A stretch of DNA of 64,000 nt from Pedobacter glucosidilyticus (GTDB lineage Bacteria > Bacteroidota > Bacteroidia > Sphingobacteriales > Sphingobacteriaceae), in NCBI RefSeq assembly GCF_002483235.1, contig NZ_DLHN01000021.1, positions 248,001 through 312,000 on the forward strand, read 5' to 3'. Both the position numbers and the translations under genes were made by a program. Of the stretch, positions 51,907 through 61,083 are shown in pieces (positions within the stretch are counted from its first letter, which is position 1; every line of letters begins with the position of its first letter). The notes below the pieces were generated by a model that had not been told where the DNA came from, did not search any database, and worked only from the letters and a program-made list of their open reading frames with translations.

Positions 51907-54900
51907 TTATCTAAAATTCCTTCCCTTACTAAAAGGAATTTGTTGTGCTGTTATAGCGTTTTGGGCTTGCTTTTCAATTGCATGAACTTCCTGATTAGTT
52001 GCTCTTTTTAAATTTGCATCGTCATCCTGTAAACCCCTAAGCAACCCGTTCAGATTAAAGCAGCGTTGTACAATAACATGTAATACTTGTCCCTCACGCT
52101 GCAATTTACCTTCTACCATCAGCAAACGAGCAGTTAGCAATACTTTACGGTATTGTTCAAAAAGATTTTCAAAGATAACGAGGTTGGCAAAGCCAAACTC
52201 ATCTTCTATAGTAACAAAGCAAACCCCTTTGGCAGTGCCTGGACGTTGTCTTACCAATACCAGTCCGGCAATTTTAAACAAAGTCCCGTTTTTCAAATCC
52301 TGCATAGCTAAAGTACTGCATACCCCTAACATATCCAGTTGCCCTCTGATAAAGCTTAGCGGATGCGCTTTAATAGATAAGGCAGTACTTGCATAATCCT
52401 CTACCACATGCTGTGCCGCAGTCATTAAAGGCAAACTATATTGATGATCTGTAGCATCTGTTGAAGCTTGCGTTGCAAATAAAGCAATGGGTTTATCTGT
52501 AAGCGCAGTAATTTCCCATAAAGCTTGCCTACGGTCCAAACCTAAAGAAGTAAAAGCATCAGCATCTGCCAGCCTTTCCAATGTACTTTGCGAGATACCC
52601 GCATGACTAAGCTCCAAAATATGCTCGTAAGGTCTTGTCCTCGCAGCTATCAAAATTTCAATTTCTTCTTGTCTGATACCTTTTATCTGCCTAAACCCCA
52701 AACGTAAAGCTTTATAGGCTCCTGCTTGTTCCTCCAGCGTATTATCCCAATAAGAATAGTTTACATCAATAGCTCTTACCTGTACACCATGTTTGCGGGC
52801 ATCAATTACCAATTGTGCAGGTTGATAAAAGCCCATAGGTAAACTATTTAGTAAAGCGGCAGCAAAAACATCAGGGTAAAAGCATTTTAGCCAACAAGAA
52901 ACATACACCAACAGGGCAAAGCTAGCTGCATGACTTTCAGGAAATCCATAGCTGCCAAAGCCTTCCAGTTGCTTAAATATACGTTCTGCAAAATCTTGGC
53001 TATAGCCATTAGCCAGCATGCCTTTTACCAGTTTTTCTTGAAACTGGTTTACCATGCCCTTCATCTTAAAAGTAGCCATACTACGACGTAAAGCATCTGC
53101 TTCTGCTGGACTAAAGCCAGCAGCTACAATAGCAATCTTCATGGCTTGCTCTTGAAAAAGTGGTACACCCAACGTACGCCCTAAAATATCTTCTAACTCC
53201 TTAGAAGGATAATCCACAGCTTCCTCACCATTACGCCTACGGATATAAGGATGCACCATGTCTCCCTGTATAGGTCCTGGTCTTACAATAGCCACCTCAA
53301 TCACCAAATCATAAAAGCATTTAGGCTTTAAACGTGGTAACATAGCTTGTTGCGCCCTGCTCTCTATCTGGAAAACACCAATGGTATCCGCTTGGCAAAT
53401 CATGTCGTAAACCTTAGGGTCATCTTGCGGTATATTGGCCAGCGTAAAATTTAAATCGTAATGTTGTTTCGCTAAATCAAAAGCTTTACGTATACAGGTA
53501 AGCATACCCAAACCTAATATATCAATCTTTAAAAAACCTAAAGCATCAATATCATCTTTGTTCCACTCTATATTGGTTCTGCCCGGCATTCGGGCATTCA
53601 GAATTGGGCATAAATCGCTCAGCTTACCCTGCGTAATCACAAAACCTCCCGTATGCTGCCCTAGTTGTCGGGGAAAGCCCATCATTTGTGCAGTTAGATG
53701 TAGCACTTTTTTTAAATGCGCATCCTTAGGGTTTAGACCTTGTTCTTGTAAACGCTCTTCATCAAACCAATCTTTGCTAAAATACCCTATACAAGAAGAA
53801 AGCTTATTCACCATATCTACCGATAAGCCCATAGCCCTGCCCACATCCCTAACTGCACCTTTTTGGTGTAGCTGTGTTACAGTGGCTACAATAGCAGCCC
53901 GGTCTCTGCCATATTTGTTATAAATGTATTGGATAACCTCCTCGCGTCGCTCATGCTCAAAATCCACATCAATATCTGGAGGCTCATTACGGGCCGAAGA
54001 AATAAAGCGCTCAAACAACAAATCGAATTTTGTAGGGTCTACTGCTGTAATACCCAAACAGTAGCAAACGGTAGAATTTGCGGCAGAACCACGTCCTTGA
54101 CATAAAATACCTTTACTTCTGGCGTAGTTTACAATATCATAAACCGTTAAAAAATAAGCAGCATAGTTCATCTCTTCCATAAAAGCAAGCTCATAATCAA
54201 TAGCCGCTGATATTTTGGGTGGTATACCTGCGGGGTAACGTTCTGCAGCACCTTTCCATGCCAAATAAGTCAGTTCTTGTTGTGGGCTACGTCCATCGGT
54301 AGTAATCTCTTCCGGATAAACGTATTCAAGATCATCCAAAGAAAAAGTACAGCGTTCTGCTAGGCGTTGCGTGTTGGCAATAGCTTCTGGGTACTGCCTA
54401 AATAGCCTTTCCATCTCTGCTATAGGTTTCAGGTGTCTTTCTGCATTGGCATATAGGCGGTAGCCGGCTTCATAAATGGTACATTTCTCCCTTACACAAG
54501 TTAGTATATCCTGCAACTCTCTTCTTCCTACATCGTGGTAATAAACATCATTGGTAGCCAATAAAGGCATATCAAAACGTTCAGCAAGCTGCACCAAACG
54601 GTAAAGCCTTTTTTGATCATCACCTTGGTAATACTTGCTCGTGGCTAAGTATAAATAGCTGCCCAATTGTTCACGGTAAACCTGTAATTGTTTTACAAAC
54701 ACTGTTTCAAAATCAAATTGGGCATTTAAAACAGCCGGAGCCAACAATGCAAAATAAATCCCTTCTGCGTATGCCCATACATCAGCCTGATACAAATGGC
54801 ATTCGCCTTTCTCTGCCCTTAAGTTCCCTAAAGATAGCAGTGCAGATAAACGCCCATAAGCAGCTTGGTTTGTAGGGTAAGCCAATAAAGAAGGGCCATC

Positions 54901-55113
54901 CAACAAATCTAACCTACAAGCAGGTATCAACGTCAAGGCAGTACCTCTAGCAGCCGTATGCGCCTTTACAATGCCCGCCAAGGTGTTACGGTCTGTAATA
55001 GCCAGTTTGCTATAGCCCAATGCCAAAGCCTGCTCAACAAATTCCTCCGGGTGCGATGCGCCACGTAAAAAACTAAAATTACTGGTTACCTGTAACTCTG
55101 TATAGCCCATCAA
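51907..55113 (-). CDS. dnaE2: Error-prone DNA polymerase III alpha (DnaE2/ImuC)
   Basis: A 1068-residue C-family polymerase, shorter than replicative DnaE. There is an N-terminal PHP domain (LQVTSNFSFLRGASHPEEF), the catalytic palm with PPDIDVDFEHERR at about residue 380 and GRGSAANS just before it, then the HhH/finger region and an OB domain (FKIAGLVLVRQRPGTAKG). It lacks a clear C-terminal tau-binding extension. DnaE2 performs mutagenic translesion synthesis with ImuA and ImuB. It lies 6 nt after imuB; expression is expected from the operator-bearing promoter upstream of imuA. Confidence 0.95.
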   Translation of the reverse strand: MMGYTELQVTSNFSFLRGASHPEEFVEQALALGYSKLAITDRNTLAGIVKAHTAARGTALTLIPACRLDLLDGPSLLAYPTNQAAYGRLSALLSLGNLRAEKGECHLYQADVWAYAEGIYFALLAPAVLNAQFDFETVFVKQLQVYREQLGSYLYLATSKYYQGDDQKRLYRLVQLAERFDMPLLATNDVYYHDVGRRELQDILTCVREKCTIYEAGYRLYANAERHLKPIAEMERLFRQYPEAIANTQRLAERCTFSLDDLEYVYPEEITTDGRSPQQELTYLAWKGAAERYPAGIPPKISAAIDYELAFMEEMNYAAYFLTVYDIVNYARSKGILCQGRGSAANSTVCYCLGITAVDPTKFDLLFERFISSARNEPPDIDVDFEHERREEVIQYIYNKYGRDRAAIVATVTQLHQKGAVRDVGRAMGLSVDMVNKLSSCIGYFSKDWFDEERLQEQGLNPKDAHLKKVLHLTAQMMGFPRQLGQHTGGFVITQGKLSDLCPILNARMPGRTNIEWNKDDIDALGFLKIDILGLGMLTCIRKAFDLAKQHYDLNFTLANIPQDDPKVYDMICQADTIGVFQIESRAQQAMLPRLKPKCFYDLVIEVAIVRPGPIQGDMVHPYIRRRNGEEAVDYPSKELEDILGRTLGVPLFQEQAMKIAIVAAGFSPAEADALRRSMATFKMKGMVNQFQEKLVKGMLANGYSQDFAERIFKQLEGFGSYGFPESHAASFALLVYVSCWLKCFYPDVFAAALLNSLPMGFYQPAQLVIDARKHGVQVRAIDVNYSYWDNTLEEQAGAYKALRLGFRQIKGIRQEEIEILIAARTRPYEHILELSHAGISQSTLERLADADAFTSLGLDRRQALWEITALTDKPIALFATQASTDATDHQYSLPLMTAAQHVVEDYASTALSIKAHPLSFIRGQLDMLGVCSTLAMQDLKNGTLFKIAGLVLVRQRPGTAKGVCFVTIEDEFGFANLVIFENLFEQYRKVLLTARLLMVEGKLQREGQVLHVIVQRCFNLNGLLRGLQDDDANLKRATNQEVHAIEKQAQNAITAQQIPFSKGRNFR

Positions 55114-55119
55114 TCCTCC

Positions 55120-56622
55120 TTAAGCAAAATAGCCATGTAAAAACCATTGCACCTGTTGCGCTACGTCATAATGCCCCAATCTAAATATCCAATAGCGCTT
55201 TCCGTTTTGGTCTTCTACCTGATAATAATCCCGGTGTTCTCCGGCTTCCAACCACCATTCCCGTTCTATTCTCTCAGGCCCATCAGCCTTACTAATCTGG
55301 TGTAGTTCGCCATTCAGCTTAAAAAGCATAGGCGGATAATCGGGTATCGGAGCAGATACCTCTATCGGTAGTGGCCTAGCTATCAAGTGTATGGGTCTGG
55401 GGCGCAAAAGTTGCCATTGCACCAACTCCTCATCCCTTAAATCTGATGCTGTTTTAACAGAGCGTTCTGGCCAATAATGTTGCTGTGGTAGGTAGCGTTG
55501 TATAGCATTTCTACCCATTCTTACCGCCAAACGGTCCAATAACTCGCTTAAAGCTTGCAAGCCCTGGTCGGCATCCTGTATCCATAGCCTTTCCTGTTTA
55601 GCTTCCAAATCTTCTACCGCTACTGCATCCAAAACAAATAGCTCAATTCCTAAACCTGGTCTAAGTTCTGCAATGCGTAACGCATAAAGTTTCAATAAAT
55701 GCACTACATGAACAGTAGCCTGATGCGTACCTATATGCAATTGCTGTAACTTACCATCTACCCTGTAGCAGCTCAACGTTGCCTTTCTTATCCCTTTACC
55801 TTCTTTATCTAAACGATAACATAAGGCTTCCAGTAAACGCTCTATAGCTATCGCTATAGCTTTTGCCGTACGTAATGGCTCTAAACAGGGCAAACGCTCT
55901 TGATAAGGCACTTGCTCTTTCAAAGCCATAAAGGGCTCTGCTACAGTGCCAAGGGCTTTCCCTAGTTTCAATAAAAAATCTTCTCCAAAACGTCTGCGTA
56001 ATACCTGCCTGCTGATATTTAAAACGCTAGCTATGTTCTTAAATCCTAGCTTATAAAAACGTTGTAATAAGTTTTCTTCCAGTCTTAAAGCAGACAAAGG
56101 TAAGCCAGCTAAGGCATGGCTGTGTTGCCCCGGTGCAATAACCATAGCTGTATCAGCAAAATGTGCTACTGCCCATGCCGCAGCCTGTGTATCTGCTATT
56201 GCTGCTTTTAGCTCATAGCCCTTTTCTTTCAATATGTTTAGCAAAGCTTGTATATAAGCTTGCTCGCCACCCCATAAATGGCTACAACCTGTTATGTTTA
56301 GCATCATGCTGTCTGGTGGGTTGATGGCAACTTGCGGACTGTAACCTATGCACCAATGCCCAATAGCGGTTAATAGTCTTTCTTCTTTACCCGCTTGGTA
56401 ATCTACTAAACCCAACTCTGGTACCAATGCCTGTGCATCTGCAACATGGCAACCCGGTTTAATACCTGCTGCTACAGCTTCAGCATTTACAGCATGTACT
56501 ACCCGTCGCCCTTGTTCTGGCTTCACTATAGCCAAAGGCCCTTTTGCTAAATTGGGCTTCCGCACATACAATTGGTTTGCCAGCAGGTAGGGGAAGTATA
56601 AACATAAAAATCTGCTTGCCAT
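55120..56622 (-). CDS. imuB: ImuB, inactive Y-family polymerase
   Basis: A 500-residue Y-family relative that acts as a hub for the mutasome, binding the sliding clamp, DnaE2 and ImuA. The palm aspartates of active Pol IV/V are absent: the N-terminal strand reads FLCLYFPYLLANQL and the second site LNITGCSHLWGGE. It is therefore probably not itself a polymerase, as known for ImuB. A long C-terminal region follows the little-finger domain. It lies 1 nt after imuA. Confidence 0.93.
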   Translation of the reverse strand: MASRFLCLYFPYLLANQLYVRKPNLAKGPLAIVKPEQGRRVVHAVNAEAVAAGIKPGCHVADAQALVPELGLVDYQAGKEERLLTAIGHWCIGYSPQVAINPPDSMMLNITGCSHLWGGEQAYIQALLNILKEKGYELKAAIADTQAAAWAVAHFADTAMVIAPGQHSHALAGLPLSALRLEENLLQRFYKLGFKNIASVLNISRQVLRRRFGEDFLLKLGKALGTVAEPFMALKEQVPYQERLPCLEPLRTAKAIAIAIERLLEALCYRLDKEGKGIRKATLSCYRVDGKLQQLHIGTHQATVHVVHLLKLYALRIAELRPGLGIELFVLDAVAVEDLEAKQERLWIQDADQGLQALSELLDRLAVRMGRNAIQRYLPQQHYWPERSVKTASDLRDEELVQWQLLRPRPIHLIARPLPIEVSAPIPDYPPMLFKLNGELHQISKADGPERIEREWWLEAGEHRDYYQVEDQNGKRYWIFRLGHYDVAQQVQWFLHGYFA

Positions 56623-56623
56623 A

Positions 56624-57364
56624 TCATCCGGTTTTCAATATGATAGCCTCCTTAACTTTTACAGCTTTCTTTTCCAGTACCTTAAAAGCCTGTGCCTCCC
56701 ACATCACTTCCCAACGGCCTGGTTTACCATTTCTTACTTTTAGCAAATCCACTTGCCAATGGGGGTGGCCTACGCCGGGCAAGCCATTTTCTGCAATGCT
56801 GGGTAAAGGGCTTATCTGCCAGCGGGCAGCAGCCATGGTAGTACTTAAGCCTTTGGCTTGTGTACGTAATATAAAACCGGTAACACCGCTTTTCTCTACC
56901 GCTAATTGTAATCTTCTGGAAATAACCATATCCAAAGTACCTATCTCTACCACTACAGCAGCAATACCTTCACATTTCAAAGCTTCTTCACAAGCCCATA
57001 AAATATCTTTACTATGTTTCAGGTGTAAGAAAATTACCCTACTAGGGTCTGCACCAAAAGCAGCCAGAGCAGGCGGGAACAGCTCATGTTGCTCAGCTAT
57101 CCATATACAAGCATGCCCTTTCCGCATCAGTTGTTGTAATATACCTGCAATAAAACCCTGTGTAGCTGCGGCATGTTCTGGCACAAAGTTTAAAAACTCA
57201 TGTAAAGCACCCACCGGAAAAATGCTATTGGGGAAAGCCTTTGCTATAGCTTCTAAACCTCTTATACAGTCTTGCCCATGCAAAGCTGGTTTAAGCCCCT
57301 GCATGTGCCATATTTGCGCTTGCAAATGTGCTATCTGCTCTTTTTTTGCTGTTGCTGCTCCCAT
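56624..57364 (-). CDS. imuA: ImuA, RecA-like mutasome protein
   Basis: A 246-residue RecA/SulA-like protein of the ImuA family (GALHEFLNFVPEHAAATQGF, RVIFLHLKHSKDILWACEEAL, LRTQAKGLSTTMAAARW). No intact Walker A GxxxxGK[ST] is visible, as in many ImuA proteins. It is the first gene of imuA-imuB-dnaE2. The predicted transcript starts near 57419 from a promoter whose spacer is filled by a palindromic operator. Confidence 0.9.
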   Translation of the reverse strand: MGAATAKKEQIAHLQAQIWHMQGLKPALHGQDCIRGLEAIAKAFPNSIFPVGALHEFLNFVPEHAAATQGFIAGILQQLMRKGHACIWIAEQHELFPPALAAFGADPSRVIFLHLKHSKDILWACEEALKCEGIAAVVVEIGTLDMVISRRLQLAVEKSGVTGFILRTQAKGLSTTMAAARWQISPLPSIAENGLPGVGHPHWQVDLLKVRNGKPGRWEVMWEAQAFKVLEKKAVKVKEAIILKTG

Positions 57365-57425
57365 ATTACGTTTAACTAATCTCTATTTTCTTTTCTGCTG
57401 GCTTGCTGCCTAAAGGAATGGAATA

Positions 57426-57458
57426 CAAATTTAATGCTAAAAATATTAGCATTCCAAA
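57426..57458 (-). promoter_or_regulatory. Promoter of imuA-imuB-dnaE2
   Basis: TTTG (57458-57455), 21-bp spacer, TAAATTTG (57433-57426), both on the minus strand. The spacer is almost filled by the palindrome at 57433-57453. Confidence 0.7.
57433..57453. promoter_or_regulatory. Palindromic operator of the imu cassette
   Basis: Perfect 8-bp half-sites AATGCTAA (57433-57440) and TTAGCATT (57446-57453) around AAATA. It has the same geometry and core as the operator at the XRE-S24 repressor gene; the two differ only by a symmetric A-to-G/T-to-C change within the 16 half-site positions. Confidence 0.75.
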
Positions 57459-57825
57459 TACTATGTAAAGAATATTTTTAGACATGCGATTGTACTACCT
57501 AAGGAAGTATTGGAAGCTAAAGTTTGGCTAAGGTTCACTTATCTTTTAAATAAAAGCTTATGATGTGGTTTAAGCCTTCATAAATAGTTATTTCAGATAC
57601 CTAATACATATAAATGCTAGGAATGAGTTTGAATTAGAAAACAACATAGCTCAGAATAAAGAAGATGTACTTACTTATAATGTTGGATGACAAAATGTTT
57701 TTGTCAAAAAAATATTAAATTTCATTAAAAAATTGAGTAACCACAACATCAAGCCTTAACTAGTTAAAAAATATACACAGATAAACTAAAAGAGTGACCT
57801 TTTTTTGTAATCTTAGAAGAGTGTC

Positions 57826-57858
57826 TTTGAACAATGGCTAAATTAAATAATATATTTG
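57826..57858 (+). promoter_or_regulatory. Promoter of the defence operon
   Basis: TTTG (57826-57829), 21-bp spacer, TATATTTG (57851-57858). The start point would be near 57865, about 20 nt before the ATG at 57884. Confidence 0.72.
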
Positions 57859-57883
57859 TTATCTTTTTAAACAAGAATTTTAA

Positions 57884-58993
57884 ATGGCTGAACCACTAAT
57901 AGACATAATAGAGTTTGACAGCGACACAGAGCTAGAAGATGGCAAAGGTGATGGAGGTTTGTATCCATATGATCCTGCATACACAGAAATAGAAATTGGT
58001 GAGGCTCCTTTTTCAATTTATGAGTATTTAAGACAACTTGAAAAAGGAAAAATTGTAGTACAACCTGATTTCCAAAGAAATCAAGTTTGGAACAACACAC
58101 AGAAGAGTAAATTCATAGAGTCAATTCTCTTAAATTTTCCTCTACCACCAATTTATTTAAACGAAACGAAAGAAGCTCAATATATCGTTATTGATGGTTT
58201 GCAAAGAACAACAGCACTCCAACAATTCTACAAAGGAGAAATAACTTTAGGTGGCCTTGAAGCTTTACCCAAATACAATGGTGAAACATTTCAAAGTTTA
58301 CCAGAAATATTTCGTTCAAAATTTGAAGACAAAAAACTTACAATTTTTGTTTTGAAACCGTCAACACCAATGGTTGTAATCTATGATTTATTCAATAGAA
58401 TTAATACTGGTGGAACACAACTAAACAGACAAGAAGTTCGAAATTGCATATTCATTGGCAAGTCAACAAAACTTCTCAAAGAACTCTCTGAACAACAGTA
58501 TTTCAAGGAAGCAATCAATTGGGGGATTAAAGATACTAGGATGAAAGACAGAGAAACTGTCCTTCGTTATTTAGCCTTTCGTTGGTTTAATTATCAAGAC
58601 GAATATACTGGAGACATGAGTGATTATGTTGAAACTGCAATGAAAAGAATCAACAAACTGGATGATAATTTGATTGAGAAAATGAAAGTTGATTTTAAAA
58701 GAGTAATGAAATGGTCTTTTAAAATTTGGGGTAATCGCAATTTCAGAATCCCAACAGAACAAACAAGAGGAACAATTAACACAGCAATTTTAGAGTCTGT
58801 TTGCAATTATATCGCATCAAAAAGTGATGAATTTATCGAGTCGAATGCAAATCAAATTGAGCAAAATTATTTTGAAATGATTGAAAACAGCACTTACAAT
58901 GATTCTGTGACTAAATCAACGGGTAATAAAGCAAAGGTGCTTGACCGATTTAAATTGGCACACGATCTATTAAATAAGAATACAAATGATTAG
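57884..58993 (+). CDS. DUF262 domain protein
   Basis: A 369-residue protein with the GmrSD/ParB-like DUF262 domain: QPDFQRN (60-66) and IDGLQRTTAL with the DGxQR core at 104-108. DUF262 domains bind or hydrolyse nucleotides and occur in modification-sensing nucleases and other defence proteins. The HNH nuclease (DUF1524) part of GmrSD is absent; the second half is helical without a known motif. It is the first gene of a five-gene operon and overlaps the ATPase gene by 8 nt. Confidence 0.85.
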   Translation: MAEPLIDIIEFDSDTELEDGKGDGGLYPYDPAYTEIEIGEAPFSIYEYLRQLEKGKIVVQPDFQRNQVWNNTQKSKFIESILLNFPLPPIYLNETKEAQYIVIDGLQRTTALQQFYKGEITLGGLEALPKYNGETFQSLPEIFRSKFEDKKLTIFVLKPSTPMVVIYDLFNRINTGGTQLNRQEVRNCIFIGKSTKLLKELSEQQYFKEAINWGIKDTRMKDRETVLRYLAFRWFNYQDEYTGDMSDYVETAMKRINKLDDNLIEKMKVDFKRVMKWSFKIWGNRNFRIPTEQTRGTINTAILESVCNYIASKSDEFIESNANQIEQNYFEMIENSTYNDSVTKSTGNKAKVLDRFKLAHDLLNKNTND

Positions 58994-60137
58994 AGAAATA
59001 CAAATACAAAACTTTAAATGCTTTGTTGATTCACCGCCATTTACTTTCTCAAAACTCAATTTACTTACAGGTATAAATGGCAGAGGAAAATCTTCTCTAC
59101 TACAAACACTGCTTATATTATCACAATCCTCTTGGAAAAACCCTGACTTAAAAAAACTTTTTATCAATGACGAATTAATACAGTTAGGAAATTTTGACGA
59201 TATTAAAAATAGTGAAACATCAAGAGAAAAAAACATTCATTTTAACATAAAGCTTGATCCAATATTTTTTAAACAAGCAAAGTTTGAATACAAGGAAAAC
59301 GAGACTGATTCATTGCTTGCCGACCTGCATGAACTTACCATAATTGATTCAAAAAATGAAGAGATAAAATATTTCAAAACCACTAAGGAGCAAAACGACA
59401 ATGTATTAACACTTTCAGCAATCTTACAAAAAATTCACTTCGTAAGTGCTGACCGATTAGGGCCAGTTAAATATGTTGACAAAACGAATCTTCCCGAATT
59501 TGTTCACGCTGGCACTACCGGTGAACACTGTATTAATATCTTAAACAACTCAGATAAATTACCTCTAGTAAACGACAACTTGTATTTAGGTCAAGATGCG
59601 AAATCTGTAATTCAACAAACAGAAGAATGGCTTAATTATATTTTGGAAGGTGCAAAGATTGAAATTATTGGAAAAGACAAACAGAGCAGTGTATTATCAT
59701 TATTAATCAACAGCAGGAAAAACTCGTATAGCTATAAACCCAACAATGTTGGATTCGGTTATAGTTATATTTTACCTTTAGTGCTTACTGGTTTAATTGC
59801 AAAGCCTGGTGAAATAATAATTGTAGAGAATCCTGAAGCTCATTTGCATCCAAGAGCACAGTCTAAAATAACTGAATTTTTTGCAAAAGTTGCATCATGT
59901 GGTGTGCAAGTTTTTATAGAGTCACATAGCGAACATATTTTAAATGGCCTAAGAGTATCTGCTTTAAATCCGAATATAAAAATTTCATACAAAGACATTT
60001 CCATTACATACTTTAACGAAAGCTTTACCCCTATGACCTTAACTGTTGATGAAAAGGGCAAGATAGAGAATTGGCCAGAGGGATTTTTTGACCAACAAGA
60101 AATAGACTTGTCAAGCATATTTAAATTTTCAAATTAA
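58986..60137 (+). CDS. AAA ATPase with DUF3696-type C-terminus (OLD-like)
   Basis: A 383-residue SMC/ABC-like ATPase. Walker A GINGRGKSS is at residues 29-37, and the Walker B/D-loop ENPEAHLHP starts at Glu281, followed by FIESHSEHILNGLRV. The C-terminus resembles DUF3696 (NWPEGFFDQQE). It lacks the TOPRIM nuclease of full OLD proteins, so a partner would supply any effector activity. It overlaps the DUF262 gene and is followed after 4 nt by an unrecognised gene. Such ATPases are common sensors in phage defence. Confidence 0.87.
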   Translation: MIREIQIQNFKCFVDSPPFTFSKLNLLTGINGRGKSSLLQTLLILSQSSWKNPDLKKLFINDELIQLGNFDDIKNSETSREKNIHFNIKLDPIFFKQAKFEYKENETDSLLADLHELTIIDSKNEEIKYFKTTKEQNDNVLTLSAILQKIHFVSADRLGPVKYVDKTNLPEFVHAGTTGEHCINILNNSDKLPLVNDNLYLGQDAKSVIQQTEEWLNYILEGAKIEIIGKDKQSSVLSLLINSRKNSYSYKPNNVGFGYSYILPLVLTGLIAKPGEIIIVENPEAHLHPRAQSKITEFFAKVASCGVQVFIESHSEHILNGLRVSALNPNIKISYKDISITYFNESFTPMTLTVDEKGKIENWPEGFFDQQEIDLSSIFKFSN

Positions 60138-60141
60138 AGCA

Positions 60142-61071
60142 ATGGTAGCAGAGTTATATTTAGTAGCCGAATCATTCGCTAACAACACTAATTTTACAAC
60201 ACCCGAAATTGAAAGCAAAACAAAATCGCTTGCGAACGACTTTGTTTACATTAAAAAATATAGCGAAACGAATAGACTTTTTGTTCACCCAGACATTTAT
60301 GCAATAAATTTTCTTAACGGTGTTTCATTATCTAAATTGTTGCACAATCCCCAAATTGCAAAAGAGCGCCTTGACCGTGACGTTTATGGTGCTTTACAAA
60401 ACATAATTGACAAATCTGCAACAACTACGCACACATCACAGGAAGTAATAGAAGTTCTTCTACCTGAACACAACGAAAATCTTTGCCATGGTTTAATTGC
60501 ATTTAATCCTGTGCCCACTGTTCAACCTGAATTGCAAATAGTTTATCATTTGCAAGGTTGGTTTAAGTTCCGAAGACACTTTTTAGGTTTATATCCTAAA
60601 AATGAAAATTTTTACATAGATGAATGCATCAAATATTTTCCTAATCTTTATTTCCATGAAAGAAACAGAACAACTATTAGTGCAATTTTTGATGATTGTC
60701 CAAAGAAAATTATCTATCACTTAACAGCATTAAATGATAAATTTAAATTAATTGACAAATCTGGAAGAAACAGAACCCAAGTGTTGGAGGCTTTTTCGAT
60801 TACAGCAGAACTAGACGAGACCGCCTCACTGGAAGGTAATGCAGCAAGGAAAGACGATTTCACATTTACTTTTCTTAATCATCAAAAAAAAGAGGTTAAA
60901 GTTTGTTGCGAACCTCACTTAAAGTTATGTTTCAATGATACTAGTAATGCATATTCAAATGAAAGAAGAATATATTTTCATGAAGGAATAGAAAGAATTC
61001 AGGATGGTGAAATCATTGAAATAGTTCAAGATGGAAAAATATTAATAGGCCACATAGGCGGCCATTTATAG
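60142..61071 (+). CDS. Unrecognised protein of the ATPase module
   Basis: A 309-residue protein I do not recognise. It has no signal peptide or membrane span. Visible features are an aromatic and basic middle (QGWFKFRRHFLGLYPKNE), a segment FHERNRTTISAIFDDCPKKI and a beta-rich C-terminus (EGIERIQDGEIIEIVQDGKI). Its position after DUF262 and DUF3696 genes suggests it is the effector or adaptor of a three-gene system. From memory the order recalls the published Menshen (NsnA-NsnB-NsnC) type, which I could not check. Confidence 0.7.
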   Translation: MVAELYLVAESFANNTNFTTPEIESKTKSLANDFVYIKKYSETNRLFVHPDIYAINFLNGVSLSKLLHNPQIAKERLDRDVYGALQNIIDKSATTTHTSQEVIEVLLPEHNENLCHGLIAFNPVPTVQPELQIVYHLQGWFKFRRHFLGLYPKNENFYIDECIKYFPNLYFHERNRTTISAIFDDCPKKIIYHLTALNDKFKLIDKSGRNRTQVLEAFSITAELDETASLEGNAARKDDFTFTFLNHQKKEVKVCCEPHLKLCFNDTSNAYSNERRIYFHEGIERIQDGEIIEIVQDGKILIGHIGGHL

Positions 61072-61083
61072 ACGAATTAAGAC

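Larger units (their letters stand above)
57365..57883. other. Divergent intergenic region between the imu and defence operons
   Basis: 519 bp without a convincing gene. It holds the imu promoter and operator (57426-57458) and the defence-operon promoter (57826-57858). A 38-codon stop-to-stop frame (57573-57690, ending in NKEDVLTYNVG) lacks a start and may be a gene remnant. Confidence 0.7.

Noticed and set aside
56544..57413. Plus-strand 289-codon frame opposite imuB and imuA
   Set aside because: Antisense shadow; imuA and imuB on the other strand match their families over full length.
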